From TMP-86 sp046347195 (GTDB lineage: Bacteria > Pseudomonadota > Gammaproteobacteria > Steroidobacterales > Steroidobacteraceae), in the NCBI GenBank assembly GCA_046347195.1, contig JAXMGQ010000007.1, positions 62,001-126,000 of the forward strand: DNA of 64,000 nt. Direction: 5' to 3'. The translations under genes and the position numbers were made by a program. A model generated the notes under the pieces. It had not been told where the DNA came from. It made no database searches and was given only the letters and a program-made list of their open reading frames with translations. Numbering within the stretch: the first letter of the stretch is position 1; each line of letters opens with the position of its first letter. Of this stretch, positions 41,955 through 53,804 are shown piece after piece.

Positions 41955-43250
41955 TCAGTCCGCGCCCTGGCGCAGCAGCCAGTCCTGCGCACGGGCGCGC
42001 AAGGCGGCCCAGTCGAGTCGAGTGAATCGTCCCTGTTCGAGCAGCGCTTGACCTGCCACCCACACATCGCTCACCCGATCGCCGCTCCCGCCTTGCAGGA
42101 GCTGCGCAAGCGGATCGCTCAGCGGCTGCAGCGCAGGATGATCCAGGTCGATGCAGCAGAGGTCGGCCCATTTGCCGGGCTCGAGCGTGCCGCATTGGTC
42201 ACCGATCCCCAGTGCGCCCGCGGCCCCCCGGGTCAGGAGACACAACGCATCCCAGGCGGTGAGATCCGCGGCTCGCCGCGAGCCGAGGCAAGCGAGGCGC
42301 AACTGCAACCAGGGATCCGGGGATGTCGCCATCGACGGCACATCGGTGCCAAGCCCCACGCAAAGTCCCGTCGAGAGCCAGTCCTGCAAGGGCGGCGGTG
42401 TACCCAGGCGCGACCAGGCACCTTCCGGAAACAGCGTGATGCCGATGCCGCCGCGCCGGGCCAGCTCGAGGTCCTCCGGCGTCAGCGAGTTCATGTGCTG
42501 CGCGTCGAGTTGCGGGGTGAGCAGCCCCAGCCGTTCCGCGCGCTGCAACGGCCGTTCGCCATGCCGTGCGATGCAACGCGACACCTCATCCTGCGAGGCG
42601 TGCAGCGGCATGATCACCAGCAAGTCCAGCTCATCGGCCAGCGTGCGCACGCGTCGGACGGTCTGTTCCGACAGCGACGCTGCCTCCGGCAGCGCGAAGG
42701 CGCAGGTGATGCGCGGATGACCCTTGAACTCGTCGCGCACGCTCAACGCCTTGCCCAGGCATTCGCCGGCATCCGACGCCCACGCGCTGGCTTCATCGCG
42801 GACCGGCAGGCCGATCACGGCGCGCAGGCCATGCTCCGCCACCGCCCGGGCGCCCACCTCCGGGAACAGCGAGGTGTCGGCGAAGCAGGTGACGCCATTG
42901 CGCAACATCGTCGCGATGGCGAGCAGCGCGCCATCGTGCATGAATCGCTCCTCATCGGCCCGCCGCCCGGCGGTGCGCAGCGCGGCTGCGCGAGGGTCCG
43001 ATGCGAGCCGGCCTCGCAGCAATGCCTGCGAGGCGAGCGTCTGGCCATTCACGAGGCCCGGCATGATGAGGTGCTGGTGACGCATCACGCGCCGGGCGCG
43101 CGGGTGCTGCTGCAGCGCCTTTTCCTGCGGCAGGACCTCGAGGATGCGTCCACCACGCACCAGGATCGCGTGGTCCTCGAGCAGGACCTCGGGTGCATCC
43201 ATCGGCAGGATCCAGCGGGCTTCTATCGACAGATCGGTGCTTTCGGGCAT
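41955..43250 (-). CDS. MtaD-like amidohydrolase with lost metal and catalytic residues (probable pseudoenzyme)
   Basis: The 431-residue TRZ/ATZ-family protein aligns along its length with 5'-methylthioadenosine/S-adenosylhomocysteine deaminase and occupies the mtaD position upstream of ubiG. The metal motif NxHxH after MPGLV reads N68-G-Q70-T-L72. The next His/Glu pair (expected HLHE) reads P215-L-H-A218, and the substrate HAPY segment is replaced by PEAA. The later His (QHMNSL) and Asp (GLGTDVP) persist. The frame is open and complete with no stop or frameshift, so it appears maintained but should not work as a zinc deaminase. The start at 43250 gives the normal length. Confidence 0.85.
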   Translation of the reverse strand: MPESTDLSIEARWILPMDAPEVLLEDHAILVRGGRILEVLPQEKALQQHPRARRVMRHQHLIMPGLVNGQTLASQALLRGRLASDPRAAALRTAGRRADEERFMHDGALLAIATMLRNGVTCFADTSLFPEVGARAVAEHGLRAVIGLPVRDEASAWASDAGECLGKALSVRDEFKGHPRITCAFALPEAASLSEQTVRRVRTLADELDLLVIMPLHASQDEVSRCIARHGERPLQRAERLGLLTPQLDAQHMNSLTPEDLELARRGGIGITLFPEGAWSRLGTPPPLQDWLSTGLCVGLGTDVPSMATSPDPWLQLRLACLGSRRAADLTAWDALCLLTRGAAGALGIGDQCGTLEPGKWADLCCIDLDHPALQPLSDPLAQLLQGGSGDRVSDVWVAGQALLEQGRFTRLDWAALRARAQDWLLRQGAD

Positions 43251-43431
43251 AGGGCTTTCAGTATATCGGCAAGCGGCGCGGGAGCGGATCGCGGCAAGGT
43301 GCCATTTGCCTGCCTTTTTGGCGCTTTCGAGGCCTCGCTGTGCTAGAATTCCACGCATGATGATGCATCGTTCCGCCGTCCCGGCCCTCGTCCACTAACG
43401 CCCGTTTCCAAAAGCAACCGGACTCTCGCTC

Positions 43432-46065
<2,634 letters not shown>

Positions 46066-46104
46066 TAGACTGCCGCACGGTTTTTCCTTCGACCGGGATT
46101 TCAA

Positions 46105-47177
46105 ATGCGCGTATTCAATTTTGCGGCGGGCCCTGCCACCCTGCCGCTCGAGGTATTGGAGCAGGCTCGCGATGAACTGCTCGACTGGCAGGGCTGTGGC
46201 ATGTCCGTCATGGAAGTCAGCCATCGCAGCAAGGCCTTCGTCGCGCTGGCCGAGCGTGCGGTGTCGGACCTGCGGGAGCTCCTCGCCGTGCCCGCCAATT
46301 ACCGCATCCTGTTCCTGCAGGGTGGGGCGACCGGCCAGTTCGCCGGCATCCCGCTCAACCTCGCCCCGGCCGAGGCCGTGGCCGACTACATCAACACCGG
46401 GCAGTGGTCCAAGAAGGCCATTGCCGAGGCGCGCCGTTACTGCAAGGTGAACGTCGCGGCGGACGCAGGCGGCAGTACTGCCGTCCCGCCGCAGTCGGCC
46501 CTGTCGCTCACGCCCGGCGCCGCCTATCTCCACTACACCCCGAACGAGACCATCGGCGGCGTGGAGTTCAGCTATGTGCCGCAGTCCGGCGAAGTTCCGC
46601 TGGTGGCGGATTTCTCCTCGACCATCCTCTCGCGGCCGCTCGATGTCGCCCGCTTCGGCCTGATCTACGCCGGCGCACAGAAGAACATCAGGCCTTCCGG
46701 GCTGGTGCTCGTCATCGTGCGCGAGGACCTCGTGGGTCGCGCGCGGCCCGGTACGCCGGCCATCTTCGACTACAAGGCCATGGCCGATGACCAGTCGATG
46801 CTCAACACCCCACCCACCTTCGGCTGGTACGTGGCAGGGCTCGTGTTCCAGTGGCTGAAGCGCCAGGGTGGACTGGCCGCCATGGGCGAGCGCAACCGCG
46901 CCAAGGCGGCGAAGCTGTACGAATGCATCGACGGCTCGGTTTCTACGCAAACCCGTGGAACCCGTCTCGAGGTCCTGGATGAACGTGCCGTTCACGATGG
47001 CGCGCCCGGAACTCGGAGAAGGAGTTCCACGCGGGCGCCGCCAAGGCGGGCCTCGTCAACCTCGAGGGCCATCGCTCGGTGGGTGGCATGCGCGCCAGCA
47101 TCTACAACGCCATGCCCATGGCGGGTGTCGAGGCGCTGGTGGCCTTCATGCGTGAATTCGAACGGACCCGGGGTTGA
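46105..47177 (+). pseudogene. serC: Phosphoserine aminotransferase SerC, frameshifted near the 3' end
   Basis: The first ~278 codons encode a normal class V aminotransferase (MRVFNFAAGPATLPLEVLEQ; PLP-lysine region YAGAQKNIRPSGL), making phosphoserine and a pyridoxal 5'-phosphate precursor. After ...KLYECIDGS the frame breaks. Homologous sequence continues as GFYAN in one frame (from 46938), PVEPVSRSWMNVPFTMARPE in a second (from 46955), and KEFHAGAAKAGLVNLEGHRS to TRG-stop (47175-47177) in a third. The simplest reading is one base lost near 46938, one lost near 46954 and one gained near 47015. Everything outside this 80-base patch looks conserved, so sequencing or assembly error is as likely as a true mutation. 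Reading straight on past 47177 gives a nonsense tail over serA and is rejected. Confidence 0.85.
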
Positions 47178-47185
47178 GAGGACAC

Positions 47186-48355
47186 ATGAGTTTCAGGATC
47201 CAGACGCTGAACAACATCTCGATGAGCGGGCTCGAGCGGCTGCCGCGCGATCGCTTCGAGGTGGCTTCCGACATCGGTCACCCGGATGCCATCCTGGTGC
47301 GCTCCGCCGACATGCACACGATGACCATTGCCGAGTCGGTCAAGGCCATCGCCCGGGCCGGTGCCGGCACCAACAACATCCCGGTGGCGGCGATGAGCAA
47401 GCGCGGCATCCCGGTGTTCAACGCGCCGGGCGCCAATGCCAATGCCGTGAAGGAGCTGGTGGTCGCGGGCATGTTCCTGGCCGCCCGCAACATCTGCGAG
47501 GCGTGGGCGTTCGTCCGCGGACTCAGCGGCGATGACCACGCCATCGAGGAAGCGGTGGAGAAGGGCAAGAAGCGCTTCGTGGGCTTCGAGCTCCCCGGGC
47601 GCACGCTCGGGGTCATCGGTCTCGGCGCCATCGGCGTGGAAGTGGCCAACACGGCGCTCGGACTGCGCATGAAGGTGCTGGGCTACGACCCGCTGATCAC
47701 GGTGCAGCGCGCCTGGCAGTTGTCCTCGGCGGTGCAGCAGGCCGTGTCGCTGGATGACCTGTTCGCACGGTCCCAGCTCATCACCTTGCACGTGCCGCTC
47801 AACGACAAGACCCGCGGCCTGGTCAACGAATCGCGCATCCGCCTCATGCCCAAGGGCGCCGTGGTGCTGAACTTCGCGCGCGCGCCCATCGTCGATGAGG
47901 CGGCGGTGGTGGCGGCGCTGGGCGAAGGACACCTGGCGGCCTACGTCTGCGACTTCCCCTCGGTCCGCCTGAAGGACCACCCGAAGGTCGTCGCGCTGCC
48001 GCACCTCGGCGCGTCGACGAATGAAGCGGAGGAGAACTGTGCGGTCATGGTGGCCGACACCTTGCGGGACTTCCTCGAGACCGGCAACGTGCACCACTCG
48101 GTGAATTTCCCCGAGAGCCTGCTGATGCGCATTCCGAACACCACGCGCATCGCCATCGCCAATGACAACGTGCCGAACATGGTCGGCCAGATCTCCACCT
48201 GCCTCGCGGAAGCGAAGCTGAACATCGCGGACCTGCTGAACAAGTCCCGCGGTGAGCTCGCCTACACGCTGATCGATGTCGACGGCGAGGTGCCGGAGTC
48301 CGTGGTGAAGAAGATCCGTGCCATTCCCGGCGTGCTGACGGCCCGGGCGTTCTGA
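47186..48355 (+). CDS. serA: D-3-phosphoglycerate dehydrogenase
   Basis: The 389-residue NAD-dependent enzyme performs the first step of serine synthesis. It has the Rossmann motif LGVIGLGAIGVEVAN, the substrate Arg in NFARAPIVDE, the catalytic His in LPHLGASTNEAEENC, and a C-terminal ACT domain (MVGQISTCLAEAKLNIADLL). The ATG at 47186 follows a GAGAGG ribosome-binding site that overlaps the serC stop. Pairing with serC gives two successive serine-pathway steps. Its length matches the short SerA type rather than the ~530-residue form. Confidence 0.94.
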   Translation: MSFRIQTLNNISMSGLERLPRDRFEVASDIGHPDAILVRSADMHTMTIAESVKAIARAGAGTNNIPVAAMSKRGIPVFNAPGANANAVKELVVAGMFLAARNICEAWAFVRGLSGDDHAIEEAVEKGKKRFVGFELPGRTLGVIGLGAIGVEVANTALGLRMKVLGYDPLITVQRAWQLSSAVQQAVSLDDLFARSQLITLHVPLNDKTRGLVNESRIRLMPKGAVVLNFARAPIVDEAAVVAALGEGHLAAYVCDFPSVRLKDHPKVVALPHLGASTNEAEENCAVMVADTLRDFLETGNVHHSVNFPESLLMRIPNTTRIAIANDNVPNMVGQISTCLAEAKLNIADLLNKSRGELAYTLIDVDGEVPESVVKKIRAIPGVLTARAF

Positions 48356-48366
48356 AGGAGTCGACC

Positions 48367-49605
48367 ATGGCGGCGCGCAAGACGAAGGTACGAAAGCCCA
48401 CCCGCGCCGCGGCCGCCAAGCGGCCGGCTTCACGGGACGCTTCGCGCGTCGCTTCGCGGCACGCTTCGCGGCACGCGACACCGGTCACGGCGGGCGCCGT
48501 GCGACCCGGCGTGGTGCCAGCCACGACGGACCTCAAAGCCATCCGCGAACGCATCGATGGCATCGATGCGCGCATCCACGGGCTGATCAACGAGCGGGCG
48601 CGACTCGCGCAGCAGGTCGGCATCTCGAAGGCGGCCAGCGGCAGGACCGTGGATTTCTACCGGCCGGAGCGCGAGGCGGAGGTGCTTCGCAATGCCATGC
48701 GGCGCAACCAGGGGCCGTTGAGCAACGAGGAGATCGTGCGGCTGTTCCGCGAGATCATGTCCGCGTGCCTGGCGCAGCAGGAGCCACTGAAGATCGCCTT
48801 CCTCGGGCCCGAGGGCACCTTCACGCAGGCCGCCGTCCTGAAGCACTTCGGCCACTCGGTGCGGGCGCTGCCGCTGCCGGCCATCAGCGAGATCTTCCAC
48901 GAGGTGGAATCCGGCGTCGCCGACTTCGGCGTGGTGCCCATCGAGAACTCGACGGAAGGCACCGTCAGCCATACGCTGGACATGTTCCTCACCTCGCCGC
49001 TGAAGATCTGCGGAGAGGTGGAGATGCGCATCCATCACTTCCTGATGGCGCGCTCACCCGAGCTCGAGGCCATCAAGCGCATCTGTGCGCACGCCCAGGC
49101 CCTGGCGCAATGCCGGGGCTGGCTCGATGAACACCTGCCGGAGGTCGAGCGGGTGCCGGTGGCGAGCAACGCGGAAGGCGCCCGCCGGGCGCGCGATGAG
49201 CGCGGCAGCGCCGCCATCGCCGGTGAAGCCGCGGCCCAGCTCTACGGGCTGTCGGTGCTGGCCCGGGAGATCGAGGATCGCGACGACAACAGCACGCGCT
49301 TCCTGGTGGTCGGACGCAAGCTGTTTTCCGGGAGCGGCGCGGACAAGACCACGCTGCTCGTGTCCGCGACCGGCACCGACGATGCCGGCACGCTGTTCCG
49401 GCTGCTCGAGCCCTTGGCCAGGCACCAGGTCAACCTGACCCGCATCGAGTCGCGCCCCTCGCACCGGCGCAAGTGGGACTACGTGTTCTTCCTCGACCTC
49501 GAGGGTCATGTGTCCGATCCGCCGGTGGCGGCGGCGCTGGGCGAGGTGGAACGCATCGCCACGCTGTACAAGGTGCTCGGCTCGTATCCCAAAGCGGTGA
49601 TGTGA
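48367..49605 (+). CDS. pheA: Bifunctional chorismate mutase/prephenate dehydratase (P-protein)
   Basis: The 412-residue protein converts chorismate to phenylpyruvate for phenylalanine. Residues ~1-50 are a basic extension with an imperfect ASR(H/V) repeat. The chorismate mutase helix bundle spans ~55-140 (IRERIDGIDARIHGLINERA). The dehydratase domain begins at LKIAFLGPEGTFTQAA and contains the catalytic TRF motif (DDNSTRFLVV). The ACT regulatory domain has the Phe-binding ESRPS motif. It overlaps aroA by four bases (GTGA). Confidence 0.95.
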   Translation: MAARKTKVRKPTRAAAAKRPASRDASRVASRHASRHATPVTAGAVRPGVVPATTDLKAIRERIDGIDARIHGLINERARLAQQVGISKAASGRTVDFYRPEREAEVLRNAMRRNQGPLSNEEIVRLFREIMSACLAQQEPLKIAFLGPEGTFTQAAVLKHFGHSVRALPLPAISEIFHEVESGVADFGVVPIENSTEGTVSHTLDMFLTSPLKICGEVEMRIHHFLMARSPELEAIKRICAHAQALAQCRGWLDEHLPEVERVPVASNAEGARRARDERGSAAIAGEAAAQLYGLSVLAREIEDRDDNSTRFLVVGRKLFSGSGADKTTLLVSATGTDDAGTLFRLLEPLARHQVNLTRIESRPSHRRKWDYVFFLDLEGHVSDPPVAAALGEVERIATLYKVLGSYPKAVM

Positions 49606-50942
49606 CGGACGCGCCGATGCGCAGCTACCAGGCATCACCCGTCGCGCAAGTGGCCGGCGAGATCACCGTGCCGGGCGACAAGTCCATCTCGCACCGCTCG
49701 GTGATGCTGGCCGGCCTGTGCGAGGGCACCAGCCGCGTGGAGGGCTTCCTGCCGAGCGAGGATTGCCTCGCCTCGATGCAGGCCATGCGCGCCCTGGGCG
49801 TGCACATCGAACGCCCGGCAGTTGATGTCGCCGTGGTGCGCGGGGTGGGATTGCACGGCCTGCGCGCGGCCGGACACGACCTCGACATGGGCAATGCCGG
49901 CACCGCCATGCGCCTGTTGACGGGCCTGCTGGCCGGACAGCGCTTCGATTCGCGCCTGGTCGGCGATGCCTCGCTGAGCCGGCGCCCCATGGAGCGCGTC
50001 GCGGCGCCGCTCCGGCTCATGGGCGCACGCCTCACCACCACGCGCGGCACGCCGCCGGTGAGCATCCAGGGCGTGCAGGCGCTGCACGGCATCGACTACC
50101 TGATGCCGGTGGCCAGCGCCCAGGTCAAGTCGGCGCTGCTGCTCGCCGGACTCTTCGCCGATTCGCCCACGCGCATCATCGAGCCGGCCGTGTCGCGCGA
50201 CCACAGCGAGCGCATGCTCGAGGCGATGGGGGTGTCGTTGCGGCGCGAGGCGCTGCAGGTGGAACTGCAACCACCCGCACGGCTGCACGCCCGCGACCTG
50301 AAGGTCCCGGGCGATTTTTCCTCGGCGGCATTCTTCATCGTCGCGGGCCTCATCGGCGCCGGTCCCACGGGCCTGCTCATCCGAAACGTCGGCATCAACC
50401 CCACCCGCACCGGTCTTCTCGACATCCTGCGGCGCATGGGAGCGCGCATCGAAGTGCTCTCCGGCCGGCAGGCCGGGGCGGAAGCCGTCGCCGATCTTCA
50501 CGTGCAGCGCTCCGAACTGAGTGGCGTGCAGGTGCCGCCGGAGCTGGTCCCGCTGGCCATCGACGAATTCCCCGCGCTGTTCATCGCGGCGGCCTGCGCG
50601 CGAGGGGAGACCCAGGTGAGCGGGGCCGAGGAACTGCGGGTCAAGGAGAGCGACCGCATCGCCGTGATGAGCGAGGGACTGCGCTCGCTGGGCGTGCCGC
50701 ACGAGGTCCAGCCGGATGGCATGCGCATCGAGGGCCGGCCGGAGGGGCCGGTGTTCGCCGGCGGCATGATCGACAGCCACGGCGACCACCGCATCGCCAT
50801 GGCCTTTGCGGTGGCGAGCCTGCGGGCCAGCGCACCGCTGCACATCCGCGACGTGGCGAATGTCGCCACCTCGTTCCCGGGGTTTGCCGATCTCGGCCGG
50901 CGCGTGGGACTGGCCCTGGAAGATGGCGGGTCGGGGACCTGA
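49602..50942 (+). CDS. aroA: 3-phosphoshikimate 1-carboxyvinyltransferase (EPSP synthase)
   Basis: The 446-residue enzyme makes EPSP in the shikimate pathway. Signatures are VPGDKSISHRSVMLAGLCEG, LDMGNAGTAMRLLTGLLAGQ and RVKESDRIAVMSEGL. The glyphosate-contact loop reads LAGQRF rather than the enterobacterial NGTAMRPL-type context, suggesting a class II-like enzyme (inference). The GTG at 49602 overlaps the pheA stop; an ATG at 49617 is an alternative. It is followed after 7 bases by cmk. Confidence 0.94.
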   Translation: MTDAPMRSYQASPVAQVAGEITVPGDKSISHRSVMLAGLCEGTSRVEGFLPSEDCLASMQAMRALGVHIERPAVDVAVVRGVGLHGLRAAGHDLDMGNAGTAMRLLTGLLAGQRFDSRLVGDASLSRRPMERVAAPLRLMGARLTTTRGTPPVSIQGVQALHGIDYLMPVASAQVKSALLLAGLFADSPTRIIEPAVSRDHSERMLEAMGVSLRREALQVELQPPARLHARDLKVPGDFSSAAFFIVAGLIGAGPTGLLIRNVGINPTRTGLLDILRRMGARIEVLSGRQAGAEAVADLHVQRSELSGVQVPPELVPLAIDEFPALFIAAACARGETQVSGAEELRVKESDRIAVMSEGLRSLGVPHEVQPDGMRIEGRPEGPVFAGGMIDSHGDHRIAMAFAVASLRASAPLHIRDVANVATSFPGFADLGRRVGLALEDGGSGT

Positions 50943-50949
50943 AGCGCCC

Positions 50950-51636
50950 ATGGCCCCGGTCATCACCATCGATGGCCCCTCGGGCTCCGGCAAGGGAACG
51001 ATCAGCCGTGCGCTGGCACGCGCCCTGGGGTTCAACCTGCTGGACAGCGGCGCCCTGTATCGCCTGGTGGCCCTCGCCGGGCGTCGGGCTGGCCTCGACC
51101 TCGACGACCCGGCCGCGCTGGCTGCGAAGGCCCTGGGCCTCGACATCCGGTTCGACTCGACGCCCTCCGGCGAGGAACGGGTGCTGCTGGATGGGGTCGA
51201 GGTCACGCAGGACATACGCTCCGAGCAGGCCGGCAACGATGCGTCCCGGGTCGCTGCCCTGGGCCCGGTCCGTGAGGCGCTGCTGGACCGCCAGCGGCGA
51301 TTCGCGCAGGCGCCGGGCCTGATCGCCGACGGCCGGGACATGGGCACGGTGGTCTTCCCCGCCGCGACCTTGAAGATCTACCTCCTCGCAAGCGCCCAAG
51401 AGCGGGCCCACAGGCGCTATAAGCAGTTGATGGAAAAGGGACTTCCTGCTAACCTACCCGACCTTTCGCGTGCCATAGCCGAGCGTGACCGCCGGGACAT
51501 GACGCGCGCAGTGGCGCCACTCGTACCCAGTGCGGATGCGGTGGTGATCGATTCGACCGGCCTTTCGATCGACGAGGTGGTGGCGCAGGTGCTGCAACTC
51601 GCCCGCGATCGTCTTGAAGGTCGGTTGAACCGTTGA
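50950..51636 (+). CDS. cmk: Cytidylate kinase
   Basis: The 228-residue enzyme phosphorylates CMP and dCMP. It has the P-loop GPSGSGKGT near residue 9, LLDSGALYRLVAL, and the CMP-binding segment LIADGRDMGTVVFP. The aroA-cmk-rpsA-ihfB order is conserved in Gammaproteobacteria; in Pseudomonas aroA and cmk are fused, here they are separate genes 7 bases apart. Confidence 0.95.
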   Translation: MAPVITIDGPSGSGKGTISRALARALGFNLLDSGALYRLVALAGRRAGLDLDDPAALAAKALGLDIRFDSTPSGEERVLLDGVEVTQDIRSEQAGNDASRVAALGPVREALLDRQRRFAQAPGLIADGRDMGTVVFPAATLKIYLLASAQERAHRRYKQLMEKGLPANLPDLSRAIAERDRRDMTRAVAPLVPSADAVVIDSTGLSIDEVVAQVLQLARDRLEGRLNR

Positions 51637-51644
51637 AGGCAAGT

Positions 51645-51738
51645 CCCGTGCAAAGGATGCGCACGGGTTTCGTGTAACAACCCTTGGGCAACCGAAGGAT
51701 CGGCGCGCAAGGCACCAGCTTTCGAAGCCAGCGGCTTC
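51645..51738 (+). promoter_or_regulatory. rpsA leader with two hairpins
   Basis: In the 116 bases between cmk and rpsA, CCCGTGC (51645-51651) pairs with GCACGGG (51661-51667) and is followed by TTT, a possible weak terminator. GAAGCC (51724-51729) pairs with GGCTTC (51733-51738) 14 bases before the rpsA ATG. S1 represses its own message through leader hairpins in E. coli, and these could play the same part; this is inference. Confidence 0.4.
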
Positions 51739-51752
51739 AAGTGACAAGGCAC

Positions 51753-53423
51753 ATGACAGAAAGTTTTGCAGAACTGTTCGAACAAAGCATCGCCAGCCAG
51801 CGCATCAAGCCCGGAACCATCCTCAACGGCCTGATCGTCGAGGTGGGGCAGGATTACGTCGTCGTCAACGTCGGACTGAAGTCCGAGGCCGTGATCCCCG
51901 CCGAGCAGTTCAAGAATGACAAGGGCGAGATGGAGGCAGTGGTCGGCGCCGAAGTCGAAGTGGCGCTGGACAGCGTCGAAGACGGCTCGGGCGAGACCCG
52001 CCTGTCGCGCGAGAAGGCCAAGCGCGCCCGTACCTGGACTCGCCTCGAGCAGTCCTTCGAGAAGCAGGAAATCGTCAGCGGCATCATCACCGGCCGCGTC
52101 AAGGGCGGATTCACCGTCGAGATCGACAACGTGCGCGCCTTCCTGCCAGGTTCCCTGGTGGACGTGCGCCCGGTGCGCGACCCGTCCTACCTGGAGAACA
52201 AGCCGCTCGAGTTCAAGGTCATCAAGCTCGACCAGAAGCGCAACAACGTGGTGGTGTCGCGCCGCGCGGTGGTGGAACAGGAATACAGCGCCGAGCGTTC
52301 GGCCCTGCTCGACAACCTGCAGGAAGGCGCGGCCGTGAAGGGCGTGGTCAAGAACCTCACCGACTACGGCGCGTTCGTCGACCTCGGCGGCATCGACGGC
52401 CTGCTGCACATCACCGACATGGCCTGGAAGCGCGTCAAGCATCCTTCCGAAGTGGTCAAGGTGGGCGATGAGATCGACGTGCGCATCCTCAAGTTCGACC
52501 GCGAGCGCCAGCGCGTCTCGCTGGGCTTGAAGCAACTGGGCTCGGATCCCTGGCAGAACATCGCGCGCCGCTACCCGGCGAACACGCGCCTGTTCGGCAA
52601 GGTCACCAACATCGCCGACTACGGCTGCTTCGTGGAGATCGAGGAGGGCGTCGAGGGCCTGGTGCACGTCTCCGAGATGGACTGGACCAACAAGAACGTG
52701 AACCCCGCCAAGGTGGTGCACGTGGGCCAGGAAGTCGAGGTCATGGTGCTGGACATCGACGAGGAGCGTCGCCGCATCAGCCTCGGCATCAAGCAGTGCA
52801 AGACCAATCCCTGGAAGGAATTCGGCGAGAACTACAACCGCGGCGACAAGGTCAGTGGCCAGATCAAGTCGATCACCGACTTCGGCATCTTCATCGGCCT
52901 GCCCGGCGGCATCGACGGCCTGGTGCACCTGTCCGACATCTCCTGGGACGTGCCCGGCGAGGAAGCCGTGCACAGCTACCAGAAGAGTCAGCAGCTCGAG
53001 GCCATGGTGCTGTCCATCGATCCGGAGCGCGAGCGCATCAGCCTTGGCATCAAGCAACTGGCGAAGGATCCCTTCTCGGCCTACATCGCCGAGCATCCCA
53101 AGGGCAGCATCGTCAAGGGCGTGGTCCGCGAGGTCGACGCCAAGGGCGCGATCATCGACCTGGGCAACGGCGTGGAAGGGCAGTTGCGCGCTTCGGAGCT
53201 GTCGCGCGATCGCGTCGAGGACGCGCGCACCATCCTCAAGGTGGGTGAGGAAGTCGAGGCCAAGTTCACGGGAGTCGATCGCAAGGGCCGCAGCATCGCG
53301 CTGTCGATCAAGGCGAAGGACATCCACGAGGAGCAGGAGGCCATGCAGAACTACCGCACCGATTCGCCCACCGGCACGAGCCTCGGCGATCTCCTGAAGG
53401 AACAGATCTCGGGACAGGACTGA
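51753..53423 (+). CDS. rpsA: 30S ribosomal protein S1
   Basis: The 556-residue protein captures mRNA on the 30S subunit. It begins MTESFAELFEQSIASQRIKP and contains six S1 repeats, the last four strongly matching (GVVKNLTDYGAFVDLGGIDG; GKVTNIADYGCFVEIEEGVE; GQIKSITDFGIFIGLPGGID; GVVREVDAKGAIIDLGNGVE). The ATG at 51753 follows a CAAGG site. The size and domain count match gammaproteobacterial S1. Confidence 0.97.
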   Translation: MTESFAELFEQSIASQRIKPGTILNGLIVEVGQDYVVVNVGLKSEAVIPAEQFKNDKGEMEAVVGAEVEVALDSVEDGSGETRLSREKAKRARTWTRLEQSFEKQEIVSGIITGRVKGGFTVEIDNVRAFLPGSLVDVRPVRDPSYLENKPLEFKVIKLDQKRNNVVVSRRAVVEQEYSAERSALLDNLQEGAAVKGVVKNLTDYGAFVDLGGIDGLLHITDMAWKRVKHPSEVVKVGDEIDVRILKFDRERQRVSLGLKQLGSDPWQNIARRYPANTRLFGKVTNIADYGCFVEIEEGVEGLVHVSEMDWTNKNVNPAKVVHVGQEVEVMVLDIDEERRRISLGIKQCKTNPWKEFGENYNRGDKVSGQIKSITDFGIFIGLPGGIDGLVHLSDISWDVPGEEAVHSYQKSQQLEAMVLSIDPERERISLGIKQLAKDPFSAYIAEHPKGSIVKGVVREVDAKGAIIDLGNGVEGQLRASELSRDRVEDARTILKVGEEVEAKFTGVDRKGRSIALSIKAKDIHEEQEAMQNYRTDSPTGTSLGDLLKEQISGQD

Positions 53424-53501
53424 TCGATATGTGCTGCCGGCGCCCCGCGGCGCCGGCAGCCTAGTCAAGTTCACATGACCCACGAAAATGATGGATCGAT
53501 C

Positions 53502-53804
53502 ATGACCAAATCCGAGCTCATCGAGATCATCTCGGCGAAGCAGAAGCACCTGCCGGCCAAGGACGTCGAACTGGCGGTGAAGCAGATCCTGGAAATCATG
53601 AGCGACGCGCTGGCCACCGGCGAGCGCATCGAGATCCGTGGCTTTGGCAGTTTTTCCCTGCATTTCCGCCCGCCCCGGCAGGGCCGCAACCCCAAGACGG
53701 GCGAGGCGGTGGCGCTCGCCGGCAAGTACGTTCCCCATTTCAAGCCCGGCAAGGACCTGCGCGAGCGCGTGAACGAGGGTGCCGGCCAGCCCATCCGGGA
53801 CTAG
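53502..53804 (+). CDS. ihfB: Integration host factor subunit beta
   Basis: A 100-residue DNA-bending nucleoid protein that pairs with IhfA. It starts MTKSELIEIISAKQKHLPAK, with GERIEIRGFGSFSLHFRPPR and the DNA-arm segment RNPKTGEAVALAGKYVPHFK. An in-frame ATG 27 bases upstream exists, but the canonical family start is at 53502. It directly follows rpsA, as in most Gammaproteobacteria. Confidence 0.95.
   Translation: MTKSELIEIISAKQKHLPAKDVELAVKQILEIMSDALATGERIEIRGFGSFSLHFRPPRQGRNPKTGEAVALAGKYVPHFKPGKDLRERVNEGAGQPIRD

Noticed and set aside
46105..47535. serC read as one 476-codon protein
   Set aside because: The last ~195 codons are out-of-frame sequence over the true serC end and serA; the real homology continues in other frames to a stop at 47177.
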